NCBI RefSeq assembly: GCF_003086295.3
Contig: NC_092053.1
Span: 113,167,506-113,231,505 of the forward strand
Direction: 5' to 3'
DNA from: Arachis hypogaea
Taxonomy: Eukaryota > Streptophyta > Magnoliopsida > Fabales > Fabaceae
Length of the DNA stretch: 64,000 nucleotides
In this document: one piece after another, positions 54,337 through 64,000 of the stretch
Position numbering within the stretch: the stretch's first letter is position 1
How the letters are laid out: every line of letters begins with the position of its first letter
Program-made: the position numbers and the translations under genes
Notes under the pieces: generated by a model
What the model was told of the DNA's origin: nothing
The model's input: the letters and a program-made list of their open reading frames with translations, nothing else
Databases searched by the model: none

Positions 54337-54354
54337 TCCCCGGCAACGGCGCTA
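54337..54354 (-). promoter_or_regulatory. Primer-binding site (tRNA-Asp), element F
   Basis: The plus strand reads TCCCCGGCAACGGCGCTA, one mismatch to the tRNA-Asp 3' end, three bases from the LTR. Confidence 0.88.
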
Positions 54355-54357
54355 TTT

Positions 54358-55824
54358 TGACGTTAGGATTTTTGCTGGTAAAGAATTTTATAAGAATAGT
54401 CGCGTTGTAGATATAGTTTCTAAACCGACAGAAATCCCTTCGTACAAACGTTTTGGTTGTCACAAGTAACAAACCCCTAAATAAATTGATAACCGAAGTA
54501 TTTAAACCTCGGGTCGTCTTCTCAAGGAACTGCAGGAAAGTATGTTCTTATTATTGGTTATGAAGATTGTAAATTGGGGTTTTGAAAGTAAGGAGCAAGT
54601 AATTTGAATGACAAGTAAAATAAATAAATAACTGTAAAACACACTTTTGGCAAGGTATGAGAAATTGGAAGTCCTATCTTAATTATCCTTATCAATGGTG
54701 ATGAGAATTGAGTCTTACTCCCACTTAGTTAGCCTTTACTAAAGCAAGGGAAGATCAAGTGGATTAATTAGTCTGATCTTCAGGTTCTAGTCAATTCCTA
54801 AGAAAGGACTGGAATTATTGAAGTTCAATTCAATTAGCAAAGATGACAATTATCAATCATGTTGAGTTTGATAACTCCTGAGTTACTGATTTCTTAACCA
54901 AGACCAAAAAGGGGAAGAGTAAATCTACTAGAATAAAAATGTCTTCAGATTGGAAGCAACAGTAACATAAATAAAAGAGAGCAATAATAAACTGAAATAC
55001 CTCAAATAACATTAATTAAAAGAATCATCTGTAACATAGAAAAGCTCATGAGTCAAATTGAGAACATAATAAAAAGGAATGTTGAACCTGATAGAAAGGG
55101 GCAATCATGAAAGCGAGAAAAATCCTAAATCCTAATCCAAAGAGAGAAAGGAGAGAACCTCTCTCTAAAAACTACATCTAAATCATGAAAAGTGAATAAT
55201 TGGAGACTCTCCTTTGAAAGGATGCATTCCCCCACTTCATAACCTCTGATCTGTGCCTTCTGGACTTGGATTTGGGCCAAAAAGGGCTTCAGAAATCGCT
55301 GGGAGCGTTTTCTGTAATTTCTGGTGCGTGGCCTCTGTCACGCGTCTGCGTGGGTTACGCGGTCACATCATCTGGAGTTTTTCTTATCACGCGTTCGCTT
55401 CGGTCATGCATCCGCGTCATCTGCATTTTGCTCGTGGCGCGCGATCCCGTCAGTCACGCGTTTGCGTTGTTGTCTTTTCACGCCAGTCATGCGGCCGCGT
55501 CGCCCACGCATTTGCGTCGCTGCCAGTTTCTTTAAAAACTCCATTTTGTGCTTTTCTTCCATTTTTTGTATGTTTCCTTTCCATCCTTTAAGTCATTCCT
55601 GCCTTAGAAGATCTGAAACTACTCAACACACAAATCACGGCATCGAATGGTAATAAAGGGTAATTAAAATAATTATTCTTAAAGCATAGGAAACATGTTT
55701 TTCACATATATCACATAATAAGGAAGGGAAAATAAAACCATGCAATTACATGAATAAGTGGGTAAAGGATTGAATAAATCACTTAAATTGGGCACAAAAT
55801 ATATCATAAAATATGGGTTTATCA
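54358..55824 (-). repeat. Element F 5' LTR
   Basis: TGACGTTAGG at 54358 to GGGTTTATCA at 55824 (plus strand), 1467 bp. CpG-rich words (CACGCGTTTGCGT type) at about 55325-55521 in U3. A weakened R/U5 hairpin is near 54496-54515. Its first bases match the truncated 3' LTR at 29308-29374. Confidence 0.85.
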
Positions 55825-56807
55825 GGCAGCAGAAGATGTAGCTGCCTCAGCAGAGGCAGTGAAAAATAGAGGTCTGTAGCTCAAAGCCTGAAACTTCCTG
55901 CTGTGATGAATAATCTTCTTGCAGTCGGCGGCAGTTGGCTTCTTATCTGCGAGCTCCCAGGGCACCTCAGCACGGCGGCCTAGCTGAGTGATCAGGTATG
56001 AAAAAGGGAGGGTGCCTCTGACATGGACTCTGGCTATGTAATACCGGATGAAACGGGGCAAATATAGGTCCTTTCCCTCCATCAAACACCAGATGAGGGT
56101 AATCATAGCAGCTGGCACCTCTATCTCATGAGTGCTCGGCATCACGTAGTTACTCAGAATCTGCTGCCAAAGCCGAGCCTCATCATTCAGATAAATGATC
56201 TTAATTCCTTTGGGAGCCACTATAGACTTGCCCATGACCCATGGGATAGTAAGATCAATAGCTATTCTCTGCTTTACTGCATCCCAGTCAAATCTCATAA
56301 ATCTCATATCCTCCTTAGCCTTTTGGTAACCATCTGGCTGATCTGATTTAGGTAGGAGCTGGAGGATTTCTTCTATTGCTTTCTCAGTAACCAGAATCTG
56401 CTTGCCTCTAAGCTGTACTGCATCCAGGGACGTTTTGAAGTAGTTACAATAGAATTCTCTGACCTAGGATGAGTTGACTTTAGCTAAGTTTCGCTCCAAG
56501 AAGAACCAACTTCTCTGTTTAATTTGTTCTGAAGTGTATTTTTGATTTCTTCTAAAATTTTGAGGGTCCTTTCCAGGTATAGGTTCCTGGAAGTGGCAAA
56601 AACTGGATACTTAAGCTCACAGTATCTGTTGGCAAATTTGACAGGATCTGTGGCAGTGAGTAGCTGATCGGCCTTTTCCTGCGGGGTAAAGTTCTTCTCC
56701 CACCAGGAATCGTCGTGGAGGATATCTAAAATAGAGGTATAGGATTCTCCTCTTTTTCTTTTGCCAGTGGTGGCTTTACCCTTTCCTTTACTTTTAGGGT
56801 CAGACAT
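55825..56807 (-). pseudogene. ORF3 of element G, split by element F
   Basis: The ATG at 56807 opens MSDPKSKGKGKATTGKRKRG. The conserved core follows (WDAVKQRIAIDLTIPWVMG, GIKIIYLNDEARLWQQILSN, PAAMITLIWCLMEGKDLYL). A one-base loss near 56535 shifts the frame, and a TAG near 56466 stands where F has a tryptophan codon. At 55825 the reading passes into the LTR of F after SAEAATSSAA. The remainder must lie beyond F, before the window. Clear homologue of F's ORF3. Confidence 0.78.
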
Positions 56808-57116
56808 CCTGAAAAGCAAAATTTCTATAATACAGTTTAAGAATTAAAGCAGGAAAATAGGTAAGCAAAAAAGGAATATATCAATAGAAGCATAGATTGG
56901 CAAAAGAGGAATAAAGTGGCAATGTAAGTATGAATTGAGTTAATTTGATGTAAATTTCTGGATTGTAGGCAAGTTAAAAGTTGGAGAAGAAAAATCACAA
57001 TCCAAAATCTTTGATGTGCGGAATTGTTTGTTATTTAGGAACAACACTGAACATGCCTTGAAGTGGTTTTAAAGTGGTTAGTTGTAGTTCCCAATAACTA
57101 AAATTGCACAATTTTG
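56808..57116 (-). other. Element G sequence upstream of ORF3
   Basis: Aligns loosely to 50510-50760 of F (shared ACATGCCTTGA near 57053). At about 57116 it joins an LTR piece directly, so everything between LTR and ORF3 upstream region (primer-binding site, ORF1, hairpin II) was deleted. Confidence 0.6.
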
Positions 57117-57619
57117 AAGTTCGCGTGGCATCTGTCACGCGTTCGTGTGGGTCACACATTCGCATGGTTTGGAGTTCTTTCTTGTCACATGTACGCGTCG
57201 GTCACGCGTCTGCGTCATTTGCGTTCTGCTCAAGGCACGCGTCCGTGTCAGTCACGCGTTCGCGTCAGTGCCATTTCGCGCTAGGCACGCGTCTGCGTCA
57301 TCCATGCGTTCGCGTCGCTGCCTTTTCTTCAAAACTCCATTTTTGTGCTTTCCTTCCATTTTGTATGTTTTCTTTCTGTCCTCTAAGTCATTCCTATCCT
57401 ATGAGACCTGAAAATAATTAACACACAAATCACGGCATCGAATGGTAATAAAGGATAATTAAAATTAATATCTTTAAAGCATAGGAAACATGTTTTCACA
57501 TATATCATAAAATAAGGAAGGAATAGTAAAATCATGCAATTTACATGAATAAGTGGGTGAAGAATTGATAAAAACACTCAATTTAGGCATAAGATGAATC
57601 ATAAAATAGGGGTTTATCA
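57117..57619 (-). repeat. Truncated LTR of element G
   Basis: Starts TGATAAACCCC at 57619 on the minus strand and is similar to the first 500 bases of LTR F, with CpG-rich words at 57120-57320 (GTCACGCGTTCGCGT type). The 3' two-thirds of the LTR is missing. Confidence 0.8.
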
Positions 57620-58097
57620 ATAATTTTATTACCATCAAATGAAAACAAACGGAAAAAATCTCATCGGTAAATAGTTATCATCAAAACTTGAAAATCCGAC
57701 GATAAGCATATTTAGGGGAACGAATATGGAAAATAGTTACCATTAAAAAAATATGACGATAACTTTTAAATTTAATTTTAAAATAATTATCTGATAGTAA
57801 TTTCTGTGGCGAAATTCGACGATAGTAAACATATTTCTGATAATATATGCTAATTCAATGACTGGTTCTATTTTCAGAACCTTGGTAAAAATTAAAGTAT
57901 TAAATGATGAAGAAAGACTCAATATCATAGTTCTATGACAAATTCATAAATTTAAGGAAGATTATAGATAGAAGCAAAATCTCAAGATTTAAAGAGTAAA
58001 TTAAACTATCATTTCTGCCCATAAAGGTTCAGAATGCTAAAAAATCTATCCATGAAAAGGCAAAGTTAACTTTGTACCAATAAAGGATGGGTTTTAG
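57620..58097. other. Flank of element G; short CGACGATA repeats
   Basis: No gene. GACGATA recurs near 57698, 57749 and 57828, with related CATCGGTAAATAGTT and AATAGTTACCATTA strings. This resembles subterminal repeats of a TIR transposon such as a CACTA element, but no terminus is visible, so the identity stays open. Confidence 0.3.
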
Positions 58098-58420
58098 TTG
58101 ACAAAAGGATTAAGTACTTTTTTCATACTCAAAGTTTATGCCTAAATCAAAATCATCGCTAACATTTTTTTTGTTTTAAAATCGTTTCCAATGTTTTAAT
58201 TATTTTTAAAATGATCTTTTTTTTGCTCAAATATTAAGTTTTAGACCAAAATATCCTTAAATAAAAATAAAATTAAAAAACATACTCTGCCAGACTCCTA
58301 CCCATCCTCACCACTAACCACCTACTCATATTCTGCTCATCACTATTACCATTCACCATTACCACAAAATCAAAGATTGAATCACACACACAAATTAAAG
58401 AACCACAAAACAAAGAGACT

Positions 58421-58676
58421 TCATTCAGTGAAAGCTTCTTCTTGAGCTTGATCTAGAGGCATTATTATTGTCGGGTGAGAAGGAGACTCAACAGATGGTG
58501 GCGGCACTACGGATGACACGGTGGAGGAGGGAGACATCGACGACAAAGACAATGCGATCTTCATTCTGGTTGGAGATGTCATAGTCATCGAAGAGGTCAT
58601 CACAACGGGAGCAAGGATTGGAAGCTCTTCTCGAGGAGGTACACCACGCCATCCTTTCCTCTTCTCTCAATCTCAT
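58421..58676 (-). pseudogene. Gene-like GC-richer segment inside the TIR element
   Basis: Two overlapping minus frames, one reading MRLREEERMAWCTSSRRASN then CSRCDDLFDDYDISNQNEDR. Codon-like composition and higher GC than the AT-rich surroundings suggest a captured host gene fragment. I do not recognise the gene, and the evidence is weak. Confidence 0.3.
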
Positions 58677-60399
58677 GTACTATGCCACAACAGCCTCTTC
58701 TCTTTGCCGCCCTTCAATCTTCCTTGGTTTCACCACAAAAAAGCCCTCTACACCAAAAAGAAGGTTATGGAATTGAGAAATTTCTTTTCTTTTATTTTTT
58801 ACTTTTTTTTAGATTCATGTATTCTTTTATTGGGATTTGATTGTGCCTTTGTGTTAGGTGGTAGGATTCAGGTAAAAATGATTGGGGTAGTGATGGTGAT
58901 AATAGATAGAGAAAATTGTGTGAGGTGGTAGTATTGGTAATAGAGATGAGCAGATAGTGATAGAGTGATTAGTGGTGAGGATAGCGGGTGGGGTGGTGGG
59001 GAGAGAGAGAAAGAGAGAGAGAGATGGTAATGGTGATGGTGATGAATACATGATGGTAGAAGTGATTAGTGGGTGGAAGATGATATTTTATTAGGGGTAA
59101 ATGATACGAATTCTACAAACTTAATCTGCAAAACTACCAGCAAGTGCACCAGATCGCATTAAGTAATACCACGGTGAGTGGGTTATTGTTCCCACAAGGA
59201 TTGAGAGATCAAGCAATTTTTATCAATTGGCTATTTTAGTTAAACAAATCAAATTCAAGGAGATTCAATCAAACAATAACATGAAACTAAATAACTTGAC
59301 AGTGAAGTAAATGATTGAAAATTAAAGAGCAAGGAATTAAATGACAGAAATTAAAGAGAATTAAAGAGCAAAAAAGTAAATGACTAGAAGTAATAATGGA
59401 ACTAAGAACATAAGCAAGAATTAGATCTACATAATGAAATTGAATTGAAGTGTAAATTGGCAACATAAAGTAGAAATTGAGAAGATTATATGATGGAAAG
59501 CATTGAGGATTAGAGATGTTAACTCCTCTGGATTTTTAGATCTCAACTCTATCTCAATTATGCAATTATTGTTCTCTGGCAAATCATAAGTAATTAAACC
59601 CCAATTCCTTGGTGATTTAATTTTTCTTAACTTGATCAATTGCCTATTTCTTGATCAATTGCTCATGAGAAGAGATGAAGATTGGCCTCTGATTTAGAGC
59701 CACACAATTCTCTAGATCTTGAATTTAGTTGATTAAATGTCACATATCAAAGCTAAATTGAGAATCAAAGAGAACTGAGAGAGAAGATTTTCAAGTTTAG
59801 TTTCATGAATCAACCTTCCAGATAATCACAAAACTCAACTTAGATTCAAACCATCTTCCAATGCATTAGAATCATTTAGAATTCACAACAAAAGTATCTC
59901 TTAGAAAAAATATTACATCAATTGAAATTAGAGAATAAAAAGTGGATTCCACTAGAACTTAACAGATTTATCCTCCTCAATGAGGGAGAATTAGTGGGTC
60001 ATTGCTATAGGAATTACAAAAAGAGAAATAAGAGAAGTAGAAGTGAAGTGTAGTGCGTAACCCCCTAAACTAGCTACGTAAACCCCCTTTTATAGAATTC
60101 ACCCCCTTTCTAACTTAAATTTACAATTTATCCCATCCCACATTCTACACTCATCAATTGGGTTTTTGAACCTTGGCTTGTTGTGGGCTTGTTGACTTGG
60201 GCTCTGGAATCACTTAAAGCTAGAATGCATAAGAGGATATGCTCTTTGAGAAAGTGTGCCTCACTTTGTGGCACACTTTGCATGACACACTTTGCCTTAC
60301 ACCAAAGAATGCTTCAGAGGATTGGCACTTGAAACTTGAAGAATAGGTGCTTGAGGCTCCACTTTAAAGCTTGTCTTGGTTTCTTTCTTGAGACATGGC

Positions 60400-60924
60400 C
60401 TTCGAAGGCGCTTGAAGTTTCTAACGCTTTATAATTTTTTCCCTTGATTGACACTTGAGGTGCCCAGTTTGGCACCAAATGAAATCTCTGGAGGATGCCA
60501 CAAGGAGTGGCATTTGAGGCACCAATTTGAGTGCTTGAAGCACTTTGTCTTTGGCCAAAATTGATCCCTGAATGATGGCATGAGAGTGGGCGCTTGAGGC
60601 TCTAAATTGTGTGCTTGAAGCGCTTTGTTTGAGGCACAAAACTTGCTCCCTCGAAGGCATTTGAGGCGCCTATTTGGGCACCTAAAGCACCATACATGAT
60701 GTTTAAACCTAGTGCCCTGGAAGTATGATAAAGGAGGGCGCTTGAGGCGTGGGTTTGGACACCTAAGGCGCCATACTTGAGTGCCTAGAATTGGTGGCCC
60801 TGGAGAGTAACATTCTTGGTGATTTAGACACCAGTTTGGGCGGCTAAGTCGCCACCAATGTGCCTTCAATTGATGCTTGTGGAGGCTTGTGATGAAGGGT
60901 GCTTGAGGCGTAGGTTTGGGTGCC
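60400..60924 (-). repeat. Palindromic word array (GGCGCTTGAGGCGCC type), element H, left part
   Basis: Repeated GGCGCTTGAGG, GGCGCCTAAGGCGCC and decayed forms with spacers carrying GCCCTGGAG. It is interrupted by the solo LTR 60925-62614 and continues at 62620-63055. Confidence 0.75.
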
Positions 60925-62614
60925 TGATGGCAAAAATTGTTGTTGGTTAGGAATTTCTCTTATAAAAAGAAGAACTTCGTTGTAAGCATAGCTCCAAACC
61001 AACAAACAACTCTCACATCAAATTAAATTTGGTTGTCATAAGTAACAAACCCCAATGAAAATTAACCGGAGTATTTGGACTCCGGGTCGTCTCACAAGGA
61101 ATTGCAATAAAGTGATCAATTATTGGCTATGAAAATGCAAGGGGGGTTTGGTTGATAAGAAGGGCAACAAAATAAATGACAAGAAAAGTAAATCAAACAA
61201 GTAACTAAAGAAAGCAAGTAATAAAGAGAGACATTAATGGCAAGTGTTGAGATCATAGGCTTTCTTTCCTAGTCATGCAATGATCAATTTATCTTATTTA
61301 GTCAACTTCAACAAATAGGGAGAAAGTCAAACAAGACTAATCAATCATACCACAATAATAACAAGAATTTATCTTATTACGTCATCTCCAACATTGGAAG
61401 AAGGTATCATATTATCTCCCATGAGAGAAAGTCTAATAAGACTAGCTAATCTCAATCCAAAAGTCCTAATCAACTTACTAATTAAATTAGCAAAAGATTA
61501 GCGTCAATGGAAACAATATTAGCTAACAACTCTAAATCACCAACATAAGTTGGGTTTTCATGGCTCAAGATTGCCCAATTACTCTTTCCAAGCTAAGAAT
61601 GCTCAAAATCTACTCTAAAGCCCAACCAAGCATTTTGTCAAACACTTGGTGGGTAATAAAAGAAAGCATAATAAATGGCAAGAAATAGTAAAATCTACCA
61701 ACTACAATTTGCAAGGAAAGTAAGATCATAACTTAAATCAACAATTAAAAGAACATCAAACATTAAATTGCATTAGAAATAAATCAAATCCAACATGAGC
61801 ATCCATGAACATAAAAGAGAGCATAAAAGGGAAATTAACAAGAAAACTAAGAAGATTAAGATAATAGAACACTAAAACATAAAGAGAATTGAAATCAAAA
61901 CAAGAATTGAAAGATGGATTTGAAAAAATTAAACCTAAACTACCCTAGTTTCTAGAGAGATGAGAGAGCCTCTTTCTCTAGAATTCTACCCTAAAACATG
62001 ATGAAAACTAAATTATGACTACTTGAGTCATTCTCCCTCCAATCCTTGGTTTCAATAGCATCATAAATGAGTTGGATTGGGCCCAAAATACTTCAGAAAT
62101 TGCTGGGGGCGATTTCTCTTTAGTGGGCCACGGACAGCATCAGCGCGCACGCGTATATGGCACGTGCACGCCCCTGAAAGCGAAATAACATATAGAAAAT
62201 TTTATATTATTTCGAAGCCCTGGATGTTAGCTTTCCTATGCAACTAAAACCGCCTCATTTGGACCTCTGTAGCTCAAGTTATGGTCGATTGAGTGCAAAG
62301 AGGTCAGGCTTGACAGCTTTACTGTTCCTTCATTTTTTCATGAGTTCTCCCACTTTGCATGCTTTTCTCCTCACTTCTTCCATTCAATACTTGCCTTCTA
62401 AACCTTAAATCACTCAACAAATACATCAAGGCATCGAATGGAATTAAAGTGAATTAAAATCACCAATTTTAGGGCCTAAAAAGCATGTTTTCACATTTAA
62501 GTACAAATCAAGGGAGAATTACAAAACCATGCTATTTCATTGAATAAATGTGGGAAAAGGTGATAAAATTCCCCAAAATAAGCACAAGATAAACCACAAA
62601 ATTGGGGTTTATCA
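60925..62614 (-). repeat. Solo LTR nested in H
   Basis: TGATGGCAAAAATTG to GGGTTTATCA with GTGCC duplicated at 60920-60924 and 62615-62619; 1690 bp. It starts TGATAAACCCC on minus, like F and G, and has the shared LTR block at about 62195-62280. Its R/U5 hairpin at 61066-61085 has stem CCGGAGT/ACTCCGG. No internal sequence remains. Confidence 0.85.
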
Positions 62615-62619
62615 GTGCC

Positions 62620-63055
62620 TAAGGTGCCATAAATGATTGCCTAGAATTGGCGTCCTTAGAGGTGATAAATCTTGGTGGTTGAGGAACTAATTTGGGCGCC
62701 TAAGGCACCACCAATGAAGCACAACTTTAATTTGGTAGTCCTGGAGGTGTTGAAGGAGGGTGCTTAAGGCGTGGAAGTGGGCGCCTAAGGCGCCATGTAT
62801 ATGTCACAATGTTGGTGTCCTGGAGAGGAGAAACATGGGGCTTGAGGCGTCAAGTTGGGTGCCTAAGACGCCACCAATGAAGCACCAACTTGGTGTCCTG
62901 GAGGTGGGTTGCCAAGGGCGCTTGAAGTGCCAATTTGGGCACCTAAAGCGCCACTATTGGTGCCTTAGATTACTTCCTTGTGTAGCCTTGTATCGAAGGT
63001 GTTTGAATTGTCCAACGCTTCACAAAATCTCCCTCTAGGTGGCGCTTGAAGCGCC
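62620..63055 (-). repeat. Palindromic word array, element H, right part
   Basis: Continuation of the array of 60400-60924 with GGGCGCCTAAGGCGCC and GGCGCTTGAAGCGCC forms. Confidence 0.75.
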
Positions 63056-63603
63056 ACAACAAGTCCCAGGGTGATGGTTCGAGCCTTGCTTGCTTCATTC
63101 TTGATTTGCTTCATTGATTAATTACATGCTTCTTTTCATTCATTGCCTTCAAAACATGCATTCTTCATGCTCCTTCTTCCTTAACTTCTATTCCCTTGTA
63201 ACAAGAAATCAATAAACAAACTTGCATCAAAGTATGGCTCTTGTCATCATGAATAATCATCAAATGTACAAATTTACAATTCAAGCTCATATATTCATAA
63301 ATGACACAAATTTAACTTAATGTTTAATGATTTTCTTCATTTACACATAAGTGATGATTAGCACTGAAACCACTTGATTATTGACTGAAATTCATGAAAT
63401 AAAGCCCTAAACTAACTAATTAACTAACTAAGATACAAATGCATTAGTAAAATCATCCTAAAATTAACATTTTATGTGAAAAAGATGATTTTAAAACAAT
63501 TTCTAACTTTTAAGATGAAATTGATAAGAAAAAAAAGTTTCGGGATGATTTTGATTATCACCCAAAATCTTAGGAACAAAGAAGTACTTAACCCTTAACA
63601 AAA

Positions 63604-64000
63604 CTATCCACACCCTTGTCCAAAATTCCTAAATTACTGCTGATAACCTAATGTATCCAACCTCTAATTTCTAACATTTTTCTCCCACACCTTTTCTTCA
63701 CTCTTCATTCAATAATCACTTCTTCCTCTTCTTCTATCATCAACAATCATAATCATTTTATCACTACCAACTTGATTATAGAGATCCAAATTGAAGACTC
63801 AAATTCTGTTGGAAGCTTGATGTACTATGAATTCCGGATTCTCTTACTCTTTCAGCACTAAAATCTCAACTTTCAATAAAAAAAACAAGATTCTTCTAAA
63901 ACGACTAGGTTTTTAAACGTTTTATTGAAGGTTGACAAATGAAAAAACAACAATGGAGAATTGTCATAGTAAAATCTCACAAAATACTAAATAAATAATT
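63604..64000. other. Flank beyond the TIR element
   Basis: AT-rich single-copy-looking sequence with CT-rich runs; no ORF, repeat or known motif recognised. Confidence 0.4.

Larger units (their letters stand above)
29308..55824 (-). mobile_element. Element F: older non-autonomous retrotransposon, interrupted by A and D
   Basis: 5' LTR 54358-55824, primer-binding site 54337-54354, ORF1 remnant 54242-52903, hairpin II, CpG-rich palindromic words, ORF3 50509-49057, hairpin I, then D, then the 3' end at 30731-29375 and the start of the 3' LTR at 29374. A inserted 67 bases into that LTR, so the rest lies before the window. No RT or integrase is present. F itself interrupts ORF3 of G at 55825. Confidence 0.8.
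59102..63446 (-). repeat. Element H: solo LTR (about 2.65 kb) with a second solo LTR inside
   Basis: Bounded by TGATACGAATT and ATGCATTA (plus strand), with GTAAA on both sides (59097-59101 and 63447-63451). The right end would be TG on the minus strand if one A were G. It has an R/U5-like segment (CCAGCAAGTGCACCAGATCG near 59150), a TATAAAA box (minus sense) near 60090-60097 and its own word array. No internal region or second LTR is present. Confidence 0.7.
58107..63594. mobile_element. Mutator-like TIR element (about 1.1 kb without nested insertions)
   Basis: The left end GGATTAAGTACTTTTTTC is the inverted partner of the right end (minus strand GGGTTAAGTACTTCTTTG). Similarity continues for about 120 bases (AATCAAAATCATC in both arms). 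Flanking 9-mers TTGACAAAA (58098-58106) and TTAACAAAA (63595-63603) differ at one base, the duplication length expected of Mutator-like elements. Removing the nested solo LTR leaves about 1,138 bp without a transposase. Confidence 0.65.

Noticed and set aside
60421..60869. 146-codon minus-strand ORF rich in Cys, Arg and Pro
   Set aside because: It is a reading of the GGCGCTTGAG word array of solo LTR H.

Overview
The window reads as plant repeat DNA from a legume, most probably Arachis (peanut). This rests on the composition, the Athila-like Ty3/gypsy proteins, primer-binding sites that match the 3' end of plant tRNA-Asp, and an AAGTTTGGTGT motif that I associate with peanut elements from memory. 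I see no ordinary host gene. Almost every base belongs to long terminal repeat (LTR) retrotransposons inserted into one another, as in pericentromeric heterochromatin. I cannot assign the elements to named families from sequence alone, so they are lettered A to H.

Layout. Element A (+) starts before the window and ends at 29307: 5' LTR end 1-318, gag-protease 2259-4535, a third open reading frame (ORF3) from 5441, 3' LTR 27648-29307. Element B (-, 6416-26336) is inserted in A's ORF3 with a 5-bp duplication (gagaa/gataa). Element C (-, 8053-17844, duplication ttggc) is inserted in B. A lies in the 3' LTR of element F (-), whose body continues at 29375-30736 and 48673-55824. Element D (+, 30737-48672, duplication ttaac) is inserted in F, and element E (-, 39794-46856, duplication agtag) is inserted in D. 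F interrupts ORF3 of an older relative, G (55825-57619). From 58107 to 63594 lies a Mutator-like terminal-inverted-repeat element with 9-bp duplications. It contains a solo LTR (H, 59102-63446), which holds a second solo LTR (60925-62614). LTR divergence judged by eye fits this order: about 3% in A, a few percent in B and D, about 0.4% in E and 0.2% in C.

How the parts work together. No element has a complete intact set of genes. A keeps gag-protease only and E a short gag only. C keeps an intact reverse transcriptase-RNase H-integrase ORF but has lost most of gag and all of protease. D is full length but has two nonsense codons. B lost integrase and carries stops. F has only a gag-like ORF1 and ORF3. 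Mobilisation in trans between complementary defective elements is the natural reading, above all for C and E, whose LTR pairs are nearly identical.

The most interesting content is non-coding. Three small hairpin families have stems that change in a compensatory way between elements while the loop or flank stays fixed. Each family of elements also carries its own palindromic 'word' in arrays, placed upstream of the LTR promoter and, in several elements, again upstream of ORF3. A hairpin-bearing block is shared by LTRs that are otherwise very different. In D, a 46-nt tRNA-Cys-like fragment has replaced most of ORF3.
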